Shown: piece by piece, positions 32,807 through 40,215 of the stretch | How the letters are laid out: the number at the start of each line of letters is the position of its first letter | Position numbering within the stretch: position 1 is the stretch's first letter | NCBI GenBank assembly: GCA_001004885.1 | Contig: LCRX01000008.1 | Coordinates: 1 to 45,949 of the forward strand | DNA length: 45,949 nucleotides | Source: Candidatus Magasanikbacteria bacterium GW2011_GWA2_56_11 | GTDB lineage: Bacteria; Patescibacteriota; Patescibacteriia; Magasanikbacterales; UBA922 | Direction of reading: 5' to 3' | The notes under the pieces: generated by a model | What the model was told of the DNA's origin: nothing | The model's database searches: none | The model's input: only the letters and a program-made list of their open reading frames with translations | Program-made: the position numbers and the translations under genes

Positions 32807-33349
32807 ATGACCCTACATAGCCAACTCGAGTCCGTCCTTTTTGTCGCCGGCAAACCTTTGTCCCCGGCGGAGCTGGCGCGTGCTCTCTGTACCGATGTCG
32901 CCGCCATTGGCGTCGCTCTCGAAGAGCTGAAACTGAAATTCAATGCTTTGGAGTCGGGCATTCACATTATCGACACCGGCAGCTCTGTCCAGATGACCAC
33001 CAACCCGGCAAACAGCCAGGCCGTGGATAAATTCACGACCGAAGAGATCAAAGGCGAATTGACGCGCGCGCAGCTGGAATCATTGACCGTGATCGCTTAC
33101 CAGGGGCCGATAACGCGTCCCGAACTGGAGGCCATTCGCGGCGTCAACTGCGCGATTATTCTGCGCAACTTGGAGTTGCGCGGTCTGGTTGAGGCGACGG
33201 ACGACGCGGATAAATTGTTGCCGGTTTACAGCCTGACAGTGGAAGCGTTGCGGCATCTGGGGCTGGCCAGCCCCTCTGATCTGCCGGGCTACTCCGAGTT
33301 GCACGACCATCCGCACGTGGCCGCTGTCGGCCAGCCGCAAGAGGATTAA
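32807..33349 (+). CDS. scpB: Segregation and condensation protein B
   Basis: Dimerising partner of ScpA in the condensin complex. The 180-residue protein has two winged-helix domains: LESVLFVAGKPLSPAELARAL at the N-terminus and, in the second, LTRAQLESLTVIAYQGPITRPELEAIRGVN, followed by LELRGLVEA and the C-terminal YSLTVEALRHLGL block. The normal G-R in the 'GR..PG.P..Y' turn is replaced by TDDADKLLPVY, a small divergence. It lies between scpA and the carboxypeptidase gene (seven-base gap). Confidence 0.93.
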   Translation: MTLHSQLESVLFVAGKPLSPAELARALCTDVAAIGVALEELKLKFNALESGIHIIDTGSSVQMTTNPANSQAVDKFTTEEIKGELTRAQLESLTVIAYQGPITRPELEAIRGVNCAIILRNLELRGLVEATDDADKLLPVYSLTVEALRHLGLASPSDLPGYSELHDHPHVAAVGQPQED

Positions 33350-33356
33350 CGCCCCC

Positions 33357-34388
33357 ATGTTTTTCGGTCCTACCCCACTACCAACCCGCGATCCCCGCCG
33401 CTCCGACCGTTGGCGCGTCGGCATTTTTTTGTTTGCCGCAGCATTTACTGTCGGGCTGGCCTACGCCGACGAAGCGGTCGCCCCGCGCTGGCGGCATTAC
33501 AAAGACCGGCTGGTTGGCCTTTACGACCGCGGCGGCGAAGCCTCGGCGCGCACCGGTGGCGACGCCGTGTTACCTCCGCCGGCGCCGCCCATTCCCCGTC
33601 CCGAAAAAAAGACAGACGCGCCGCCGCCCGGCGCCATAACCGCGCCGAGCGTGATTGTTAAGGATACTCTAAGCGGTGCCGTGCTCTTTGGCCGGGCGGA
33701 GTACGAGCCGCGTCCGCTGGCCAGCATTACCAAACTCATGAGCGCCCTTATCATCCTTGAAGGGACGCCCCGTTGGCTCGCGACCACCACGGCGGCCAGC
33801 GACGAGGTTTTTGACACTTTTGTCGTGCCGGGCGAAGATTACAGGACGATCGACCTCTGGCAGGCGGCGCTCGTCGGCTCATCCAACCGGGCGATCTTAA
33901 GCCTCGCCGACGCCTCGGGTCTGGCGCGCGGCGAGTTTGTCCGGCGGATGAACGAGAAAGCGAGGGAACTGGGCCTTTTGGACACCAGCTTTGCCGAACC
34001 GACCGGGCTCGACCCGGCTAATACATCCACCGCTTCGGACACCGCGCTGCTTCTCTCCGAAGCCCTCCGCCACGAGGAAATCGTGTCCGCCCTGGCGCTA
34101 AAAGAGCTCACGCTCCAGCCGGCCTCTGCCCAGAAACGTTCCGCGCACCTCTGGAACACAAACTGGCTGTTATTGCGGTGGATACCGCACGCCATTCCCG
34201 AACTCAAAGGCGGCAAGACCGGTTTTATTCCCGCCTCAGGCTACAATTTTGCGGTTCAGATAGGGGACGGTCAGGGCCATGCGCTGTCTCTGGTCATACT
34301 CGGAGCCCACACCAACGAGGCCCGTTTTGTCGAAGCCAGGGAGCTGGCTAAATGGGCGCTGGAGAACTTTGTCTGGCGGGCGGAGTGA
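33357..34388 (+). CDS. D-alanyl-D-alanine carboxypeptidase (S11, PBP5-like)
   Basis: Removes the terminal D-alanine from peptidoglycan stem peptides outside the membrane. The 343-residue protein has an N-terminal membrane anchor or signal (about residues 20-37, RVGIFLFAAAFTVGLAYA), a proline-rich linker, and all three penicillin-binding motifs: S-I-T-K (Ser123, Lys126), S-S-N (175-177) and K-T-G (287-289). The C-terminal domain of typical PBP5 is missing, so it is a short form. It is last in the aspS operon. Confidence 0.92.
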   Translation: MFFGPTPLPTRDPRRSDRWRVGIFLFAAAFTVGLAYADEAVAPRWRHYKDRLVGLYDRGGEASARTGGDAVLPPPAPPIPRPEKKTDAPPPGAITAPSVIVKDTLSGAVLFGRAEYEPRPLASITKLMSALIILEGTPRWLATTTAASDEVFDTFVVPGEDYRTIDLWQAALVGSSNRAILSLADASGLARGEFVRRMNEKARELGLLDTSFAEPTGLDPANTSTASDTALLLSEALRHEEIVSALALKELTLQPASAQKRSAHLWNTNWLLLRWIPHAIPELKGGKTGFIPASGYNFAVQIGDGQGHALSLVILGAHTNEARFVEARELAKWALENFVWRAE

Positions 34389-34400
34389 AAAACCAGCCTT

Positions 34401-34432
34401 AAAAAAACAGAGACCGCGGCCGGTTTCTGTTT
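34401..34432 (-). terminator. Intrinsic terminator, minus strand
   Basis: The 12-pair stem 34405-34416 with 34421-34432 (one G-U) is followed on the minus strand by a run of T (complement of 34401-34407). It fits the end of the small minus-strand gene at 34493 and may also stop the plus-strand operon. Confidence 0.65.
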
Positions 34433-34492
34433 AATGATTGTTGGAACCCGCGACAGATCATAGGCGCGGGTGTGGCAGGGGGTGGGCGTCAG

Positions 34493-34696
34493 CTAGGATC
34501 CGATTCCCCGGGTGTTACCACCCACGTCGGCGATAGACCGCAGCGCCCATCCGTAGGCCACCCGAACAGGCCGAGGCGGCGGTTGTGGCTTGCGGTAGGG
34601 CTTCTTGCCCGGGTTGGCCGGCGTCATGTTGACCCGCCGGGCGAGCCGGATCTTCCGTGCGGTGCACTTCTTTCTGTATCGTCGTCCTCGTCCCAC
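34493..34696 (-). CDS. Small basic protein, unknown
   Basis: A 67-residue protein beginning with GTG (MGRGRRYRKK), strongly basic in its first 25 residues and proline-rich in the middle (KKPYRKPQPPPRPVRV), with a less charged end. I recognise no family. All expression signals are present: promoter TTGACA-17-TAAATT, a short hairpin CTTGGC/GCCAAG in the leader, GGAGG six bases before GTG, and a terminator downstream. It may bind nucleic acid, but that is only inference from charge. It is transcribed divergently from the toxin leader. Confidence 0.6.
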   Translation of the reverse strand: MGRGRRYRKKCTARKIRLARRVNMTPANPGKKPYRKPQPPPRPVRVAYGWALRSIADVGGNTRGIGS

Positions 34697-34738
34697 TGCG
34701 ATCCTCCTTGCTTGGCAAGTTTGCGCCAAGGCACAAGG

Positions 34739-34767
34739 AATTTACTCTGCTTTAGTATTTTTGTCAA
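34739..34767 (-). promoter_or_regulatory. Promoter of the small basic protein gene
   Basis: Minus strand: consensus TTGACA (34762-34767), 17-base spacer, TAAATT (34739-34744). Confidence 0.65.
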
Positions 34768-34873
34768 CGTAATGTACTAGACGTGTAATGTTGTCCGTTT
34801 ATCCTACACATCGTGTTGCAGGTATCTGCAGCTCAGCGGTCAGGGGGGTTGGAGGAGATACTAACACCATCTC

Positions 34874-34901
34874 TTGACAACTGGCCGCGACCCGGTATAG
34901 T
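34874..34901 (+). promoter_or_regulatory. Promoter of toxin gene leader
   Basis: Consensus TTGACA (34874-34879), 16 bases, TATAGT (34896-34901). A 14-base near-palindrome TGCAG-GTAT-CTGCA (34818-34831) lies upstream. Confidence 0.7.
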
Positions 34902-34907
34902 ACCTCT

Positions 34908-35106
34908 ACCGTAAATGATGGTTAGCGAACATTTTGGCGAGTCTCCGGTCTCTGGCACAGCTAAACACACAAGGGAGTATGCACACGTCCGCGCAGACAA
35001 TCTACCCGAGCGTGCGACAGGCGAAAGGAACTCTTGGCGTGTGCGCGTTTGCCTGTTTCTCCCCGATGTTTCAAGTTTAGCCCGCAGCGCCGCTGCGGGT
35101 TTTTTA
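34908..35106 (+). ncRNA. Structured leader or small RNA upstream of toxin gene
   Basis: From the expected transcription start to the terminator is about 200 bases, ahead of the toxin start codon at 35127. GCACACG (34981-34987) can pair with CGTGTGC (35038-35044), enclosing about 50 bases with further pairing potential. I recognise no known riboswitch, SRP RNA or 6S RNA. It is either a stand-alone small RNA or an attenuated 5' leader of the toxin gene. Confidence 0.5.
35081..35106 (+). terminator. Intrinsic terminator before the toxin start codon
   Basis: Stem CCCGCAGC (35081-35088) with GCTGCGGG (35092-35099), loop of 3, then seven T (35100-35106). It lies 20 bases before the toxin ATG. Confidence 0.85.
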
Positions 35107-35126
35107 TTCTTCAAATCGCTTGCCGT

Positions 35127-38100
35127 ATGCGCCGTGCTATTATCAGTTTCCTGGCTCTGCTCATGGTGCTGCCTACGCCGCTGTCCGCACTGGCCCAGAC
35201 GAGCACCGATGAATCCCAGATTCTGCCGCCGCCGGCAGAATCTGCGGTCGTTCCTGCCGGCCCGCTTATGGGGCCTGAAAGCGAGTCGGCAGATACCACG
35301 GAGCCGCAACCGGGCGAGACAGCGGCCGCCCCGGCAGCAGAAACCGCAGCGACCCCGGGGCGCCGGCGCCACTATCCGGAGTTCATGCGCGCGCTGTCCG
35401 CCAGTCGGCGCGCCAAAACCGTATTTTCAGACACCGAACGGACAGAGCTCAAAAGCGACTTCGAGGCCTTTGTGGCGGCCGAGCAGGAACGGCTGGATAA
35501 ATTGTCCGTCCCGGCCAGCCGGGAGCGCGCTTACCTGAAACGGTTACAAAAAATGCACGGCGCCGTGGATAATACCCAAGTCGGACGCCTGGGTAGTTTG
35601 TGGCAGAAAGTGCGCGAGGCTGTCGGTCTCGATGCCGACGGCGCTGTTTTTGAAGAGGAAGAGCCGCGCGGATACCGGATCCCGGCGCAGCCCGCCCGGT
35701 TTTCTTTTCCGTTTGAAACGGCCAGAGTTGAGTCGCTTCGCGATGTGACTGTCAGTCACGAGCCGAGCCAGAATACATCCGGTCTGCTCGAGTCCCTCAG
35801 CGGGCGCGTGCGTATCCAGCCGGTTTCGGCCGAGGACGACGATCCTTATTTGCCGACGCTCTCCGACGTGCAGGCCGACGACGGGGAAATAACAATCACC
35901 AACGAGATCAGGGATCTGGCCCGGGCGCTGGAATTTAACCCGGTGAAGATTTTTAATTTTGTCCGGACTAATATCCGCTACGAGCCGTACTTTGGGGCCA
36001 AAAAGGGGAGCGCCGGCTGTCTCGCCGAGGGTATCTGCAACGACACGGACGCGGCCTCGCTCACCATCGCTCTTCTGCGCGCCGCCGGCATCCCGGCGCG
36101 GTACAAGAAAAGCATCGTCGTGGTCGAAACCGCGCGACTCAAGGAGCTTTTGGGCGTGGATGAGGTAAAGACGGTTTACGCCGCTTTCGCGGGCAATAAA
36201 GTGCCCATTTTCACTCTGGGAGATACGCCGCAGCCGGAAATGCTGGACGAGGCTAACTTGGAGAGCGAAACCCATCTCGCGCTGGAGTGGACATTTCCGG
36301 TTGCGTTTTACGACTATGACGAGCGCGGCGGCAATTTTTCCAATTCCTTATCCCTCGATGAGCTGTCATCCACGGCTGAGCTCCAGGCATTATTGGGGAG
36401 TTTCCCGGCCAAGCAGTGGATTCCTCTCGACATCTTAATCAAGCCCTATGCCAGAACTAAAAATGAAATCGTCGCCGACTCTGCCGGGTGGGGAGCCCAA
36501 TCTTTCTTTGCTTCGTATTTGCAGTACCAGGGCGGCCTCTCCCCGCTGGCTAAATATGCGGCCGATCTGAAAACTCAGACCGGTAAAGACATTGCCGTTG
36601 CCGCCTACCAATCGGACCGCACAGGCGCAACGTCGGCTTTCGCTGTCCTGCCGCCCTCCTTGCCGTATGTGCTTGGCACCGGAGAAACCGGCGGCACGGT
36701 TATCGCGCCCGAGACCTGGTCGGTTTTGCCGTCCGCCCGGCGCTTTGAGATAACTCTCACGATCAAACGCGAATCGAACAACGAGACAGTGCTCGCCCAC
36801 ACCTGGTTTGCGAGTGCCATCGCCAACGTGCCGGTTGACCTGGTCTATGCCGGTTTTAACGCCGCTGACGAGGCTGTTATCGCGAGTTATGGCGGTATTC
36901 ATGCCACCCCGGCCGAGCTGGCGCAGCTAAAGCCGGCCATTACCACTCAAACCGAGCGCTACGAGGGCGGAAGCCCGCTTTCTATCGGCGAGAACCTGGT
37001 GATGGAGTTCCGTTACAGCCGCGGCGGCGCGACAATTCATACTGACGAGAAGTTTTCGGCGGCCGGCAATCACGAGGGCATCTACATGGTCGTTTCGCGC
37101 GTGCTCGCCGACACTCTTTTGGACGACGACAGCGACCAGGACTACGCTTCGCGAGTGCTTCTCTCCGGCAATGCCGCGATCGCCAGAAGTTATCTGAAGC
37201 GCATCGAGGAAAGTGCCGAGACGATCGCCAAATCACTCGATTACAGCTACGCGACAGAGTTCGCCCGCGCGGTTATTACCCAAAATCGCCTGTTAAATCC
37301 AGTCAATGGGGTTCCCTCCACCTTTGACTTCGAAGGACTGACTATAGACGCCGCGAGCTATATCAACGACTATTCGAACCGCGGCCACTACAAGACCCAC
37401 CGCGACGCCTTCCGTCTGCTCTGGGGCCTCGAGGCCTCATACTACGAGGGTCGGCAGTTTACCGATTTGGCCGGCCTCGATGCGATCTCGACCGTGATCG
37501 GTCTGCAGTATGTCTCTGCCAATCCTGGCGCTTACACTTTGCACACTATCAACCAGGCGAACGAAAGCGTGATCGATACTCTGGGCCTTTCGGATAACAC
37601 CAAAGCCAACTTGCACGCGGACGTGGCTAAGGGCAATACCATTTACACGCCGGACCGGCCGGTAGAAAAAGGCGCGTTTACCGGTATTCTTTATATTTCA
37701 CTCGATCCGAATTGGACCGGAACATACGCGATCGGAGAACAAGTAGGACAGAACGGGGGATGGACGATTGACGATTACCAGGTGGCCAGTTATCAGGCGG
37801 ACGGCTGGTTCCGGGAATTTTTGTTCAAATATCAGCCGGGGGCAACCGACAAGAATCGTTTTGTCTATCAGGATATGCCGGCGGCGACGGCTAGCGTGCT
37901 GTGTACTCTCAGCGAGGCCACGTATAACGCGATAAAATCAGATTCCGGCTGGAATGATGCGTACGGACACCCTTGCGCCAAAGAAACAAAACAGTTCGGT
38001 TTGGTGTCCCACACTTATATTCTCGCTACTGACGGGGCCAAGTTTTTCGCTCCCGAAAAGTATAACTACTGGGTAACTAGGGATGCGGCGCAAGCTATTG

Positions 38101-39686
38101 TCCAAAGTCAAGTGTCAAAACCCGACGGCAGCAAATTTAAATTCAATCCGATTGCCGGCACTTACTTCTATGGGGCGTCATTCGCCGTGTACTACCAGCC
38201 GACCGCGGCCGGCAGCGGAGCGGCGTGGAAAGTGCAGGATAAAATTCTGGCCAAGCTATCCGAAATCCATTACGATCCGCAGCTATATTACTGTGCGCCG
38301 GCCAATGCTTATTGCGTGGGCGGCAAGAAAAACTGGGTGCTCGACAAGCTGGGCTACCCCACCGAGCCGCAAAAGTCCGGGGCCGTCAGTTTGGCCGGTA
38401 CCGGCGGATATTATCAGACGTTTATCGGCGGGCAGGTATACGTCGAAACGGATTGGTTCGACGAGGCCTACTATGTGCCGGGGGAAATAGCCCAGGTGTT
38501 CAACAGTCCACAGTACGAGCTGGACGGAGAGGTCGGTACCGGCGGGACTTTCGGTTGGCCGCTTGGAGATCCGAAAAAAGTGGCTGGTACCCTCTACCAA
38601 GATTTCGAAAGCGGACACCGTATCAGTTCGATCGGCGGACTGCAAGATAAGGCTTATAAAATCGTCGTCGAGATAGATTATGGCGCCGGCGAGTACCAGG
38701 ATATTTTTCTTGACGGCTTCATGGACGCTTTCCGTGAAGCCGATTTCTACGGCTTTGCCGTGGCTTTCGGGGAGGGCGTCGTGATCAACGAAGTAGTCAA
38801 ACAGGTGGTGAAAAAGTTTAAAGGAAAAGTGGTTACCCGCGTTGCCGTCCGCTGGGTGCCTTTCTTGGGCTGGACTATCGCCGGGCTGGAGACGCTGGCG
38901 TTTGCCCAGCAGAATAAACCGCTCTACGACGCCTGCCAGGCAGACCCTTATACAAATCCTCCCAGTCCGATCCTCGCTGGGGCTAAACCGGCGTACTACT
39001 GCGGCAAGCTCGGGGCCCAGGCGGTGATCGTCGCTCTGGGGGCGGCCTCGGATTATGTCGGGACAAAGATTAACCGGCTCTATGTAACGTCCAAGGCGGC
39101 GCGGCTAGGTAAAAATAAACTGTTCGCCAAGATTACCGACGAGAGCAAAGGGACCCTTGTCCGGGGAGCTTTTGAAAGCAACCCTGATACGCGTACATCT
39201 GTCGCCCAGTTGGCGGACAGGCTCGGCGACAGCGACCTGGTAAAATTGGCCAACGACCCCAAATTAGTCAAGCGCCTGCTCACGGACCAAGATTTTCTCA
39301 TTTTCAATACCGCCAGCCGCGACCTTGGCCGCTATGAGCATATATTCATGGGTGATGCGGCCGGGGGCTGGCATTACTATCCCTTAGGCCGACCAGGGAG
39401 CAAAATAACCAATAAAGTTACGGGTAAAAATGGCGTGTATAAAGGAACGGTAGAGATTGCGGTAAACGGTCAGCCGGTGGAACCAAAGCTTAGCACTTTT
39501 TTTCCGGATAGCTGGACCGAAAAGGATGTCCTTACGGCAATTAACCAAGCCTACAATAAAAGAGTAAGAAAACCGAATACGCCGAACAGTTTTGTCGCGA
39601 CTGTCAACAACGTGGAAATTGAGATGTACATCGAGCTGAACACGAATAAAATTATCAGCGCTTTTCCCTCGAATAATAATTTTTAA
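35127..39686 (+). CDS. Exported polymorphic toxin with C-terminal EndoU-like RNase
   Basis: A 1519-residue exported protein. Signal peptide MRRAIISFLALLMVLPTPLS to about ALAQ; alanine/proline-rich linker; transglutaminase-like domain at about 265-395 (FNFVRTNIRYEPYFGAKKGS, LTIALLRAAGIPARYKK); a long beta-rich region; LGFP-type wall-binding repeats at about 1050-1170 (FGWPLGDPKKV, LYQDFESGHRI); a hydrophobic pre-toxin stretch near 1220-1310; and at 1404-1519 a domain matching bacterial EndoU nucleases: EHIFMGD and GGWHYYP (His1405, His1416), LSTFFPDSW (1455-1463), KIISAFP at the end. EndoU toxins cut RNA. In the transglutaminase part, cysteine is two residues from the expected place (Cys304), so its activity is doubtful. 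The next gene, one base away, fits an immunity gene. Confidence 0.82.
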   Translation: MRRAIISFLALLMVLPTPLSALAQTSTDESQILPPPAESAVVPAGPLMGPESESADTTEPQPGETAAAPAAETAATPGRRRHYPEFMRALSASRRAKTVFSDTERTELKSDFEAFVAAEQERLDKLSVPASRERAYLKRLQKMHGAVDNTQVGRLGSLWQKVREAVGLDADGAVFEEEEPRGYRIPAQPARFSFPFETARVESLRDVTVSHEPSQNTSGLLESLSGRVRIQPVSAEDDDPYLPTLSDVQADDGEITITNEIRDLARALEFNPVKIFNFVRTNIRYEPYFGAKKGSAGCLAEGICNDTDAASLTIALLRAAGIPARYKKSIVVVETARLKELLGVDEVKTVYAAFAGNKVPIFTLGDTPQPEMLDEANLESETHLALEWTFPVAFYDYDERGGNFSNSLSLDELSSTAELQALLGSFPAKQWIPLDILIKPYARTKNEIVADSAGWGAQSFFASYLQYQGGLSPLAKYAADLKTQTGKDIAVAAYQSDRTGATSAFAVLPPSLPYVLGTGETGGTVIAPETWSVLPSARRFEITLTIKRESNNETVLAHTWFASAIANVPVDLVYAGFNAADEAVIASYGGIHATPAELAQLKPAITTQTERYEGGSPLSIGENLVMEFRYSRGGATIHTDEKFSAAGNHEGIYMVVSRVLADTLLDDDSDQDYASRVLLSGNAAIARSYLKRIEESAETIAKSLDYSYATEFARAVITQNRLLNPVNGVPSTFDFEGLTIDAASYINDYSNRGHYKTHRDAFRLLWGLEASYYEGRQFTDLAGLDAISTVIGLQYVSANPGAYTLHTINQANESVIDTLGLSDNTKANLHADVAKGNTIYTPDRPVEKGAFTGILYISLDPNWTGTYAIGEQVGQNGGWTIDDYQVASYQADGWFREFLFKYQPGATDKNRFVYQDMPAATASVLCTLSEATYNAIKSDSGWNDAYGHPCAKETKQFGLVSHTYILATDGAKFFAPEKYNYWVTRDAAQAIVQSQVSKPDGSKFKFNPIAGTYFYGASFAVYYQPTAAGSGAAWKVQDKILAKLSEIHYDPQLYYCAPANAYCVGGKKNWVLDKLGYPTEPQKSGAVSLAGTGGYYQTFIGGQVYVETDWFDEAYYVPGEIAQVFNSPQYELDGEVGTGGTFGWPLGDPKKVAGTLYQDFESGHRISSIGGLQDKAYKIVVEIDYGAGEYQDIFLDGFMDAFREADFYGFAVAFGEGVVINEVVKQVVKKFKGKVVTRVAVRWVPFLGWTIAGLETLAFAQQNKPLYDACQADPYTNPPSPILAGAKPAYYCGKLGAQAVIVALGAASDYVGTKINRLYVTSKAARLGKNKLFAKITDESKGTLVRGAFESNPDTRTSVAQLADRLGDSDLVKLANDPKLVKRLLTDQDFLIFNTASRDLGRYEHIFMGDAAGGWHYYPLGRPGSKITNKVTGKNGVYKGTVEIAVNGQPVEPKLSTFFPDSWTEKDVLTAINQAYNKRVRKPNTPNSFVATVNNVEIEMYIELNTNKIISAFPSNNNF

Positions 39687-39687
39687 T

Positions 39688-40086
39688 ATGCAGTACCACT
39701 TTGAAGTCCATGATTACCCGGGCAGTTTGGGTCCGAGTTTATCCATCGGTTTTGATCCGGAAAACGCCGTTCTGAGTGGCGCGATTATGGATGTGGGCGG
39801 GGGCGAAGATCTCCTAAAATTCATTAATCAAGTCGTCAGCGCCAACGAGCAAAAAAATGAATATTGGACTAACGGCTATACCGTGCAAGCCGGCGAAGAG
39901 AATGGAAGAAAAAATATCAAAATTTATTTTCGTCTGGCGGATGGTTACGAGCCATGCAATATAGAGCCAGAACTTTTTAAAAAGTTACTCGAGTCCTGGC
40001 AGCGGGAAAAAGAAAAATTTGGTCAAGACCCTGAGGCGTATAAAAAAGAATTAAAATGGCGTGGAGGAAAGAAAGAGACGGCGTAA
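39688..40086 (+). CDS. Candidate immunity protein to EndoU toxin
   Basis: A 132-residue soluble protein with no signal peptide, starting one base after the toxin stop codon. Position, size and cytoplasmic nature are as expected for the cognate immunity protein of a polymorphic toxin. Acidic in its first two thirds (DVGGGEDLL, EENGRKN, CNIEPELF) and charged and helical at the end. I recognise no named immunity family. Its codon usage (more A/T, tracts such as aaaaaatgaatattg) differs from the toxin's body but resembles the toxin's last 110 codons, suggesting that toxin tip and immunity gene arrived together. Confidence 0.7.
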   Translation: MQYHFEVHDYPGSLGPSLSIGFDPENAVLSGAIMDVGGGEDLLKFINQVVSANEQKNEYWTNGYTVQAGEENGRKNIKIYFRLADGYEPCNIEPELFKKLLESWQREKEKFGQDPEAYKKELKWRGGKKETA

Positions 40087-40215
40087 AAGAAATACCGCCA
40101 GATACGATTAAAATTTAAATATTCAGGTTGTTTCAGCCGCCGTCATGGACAGCAAAAGACAAGATGTCGAACGTCGTAAAGAGTTAATCCGAATTAAACC
40201 CTTATAGCGACTAGT

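Noticed and set aside
34908-35060. SRP (4.5S) RNA in the toxin leader, suggested by gcgacaggcgaaaggaac
   Set aside because: The conserved apical loop with its AGCAG segment and the symmetric internal loop are not present.
34915-35538. Plus-strand open frame starting at ATG 34915
   Set aside because: It would read through the intrinsic terminator at 35081-35106 and overlap the toxin gene in another frame; its composition is not protein-like.
40145-40207. 20-codon open frame between immunity gene and next giant gene
   Set aside because: It has an ATG and stop but no Shine-Dalgarno or conservation evidence; too short to support.
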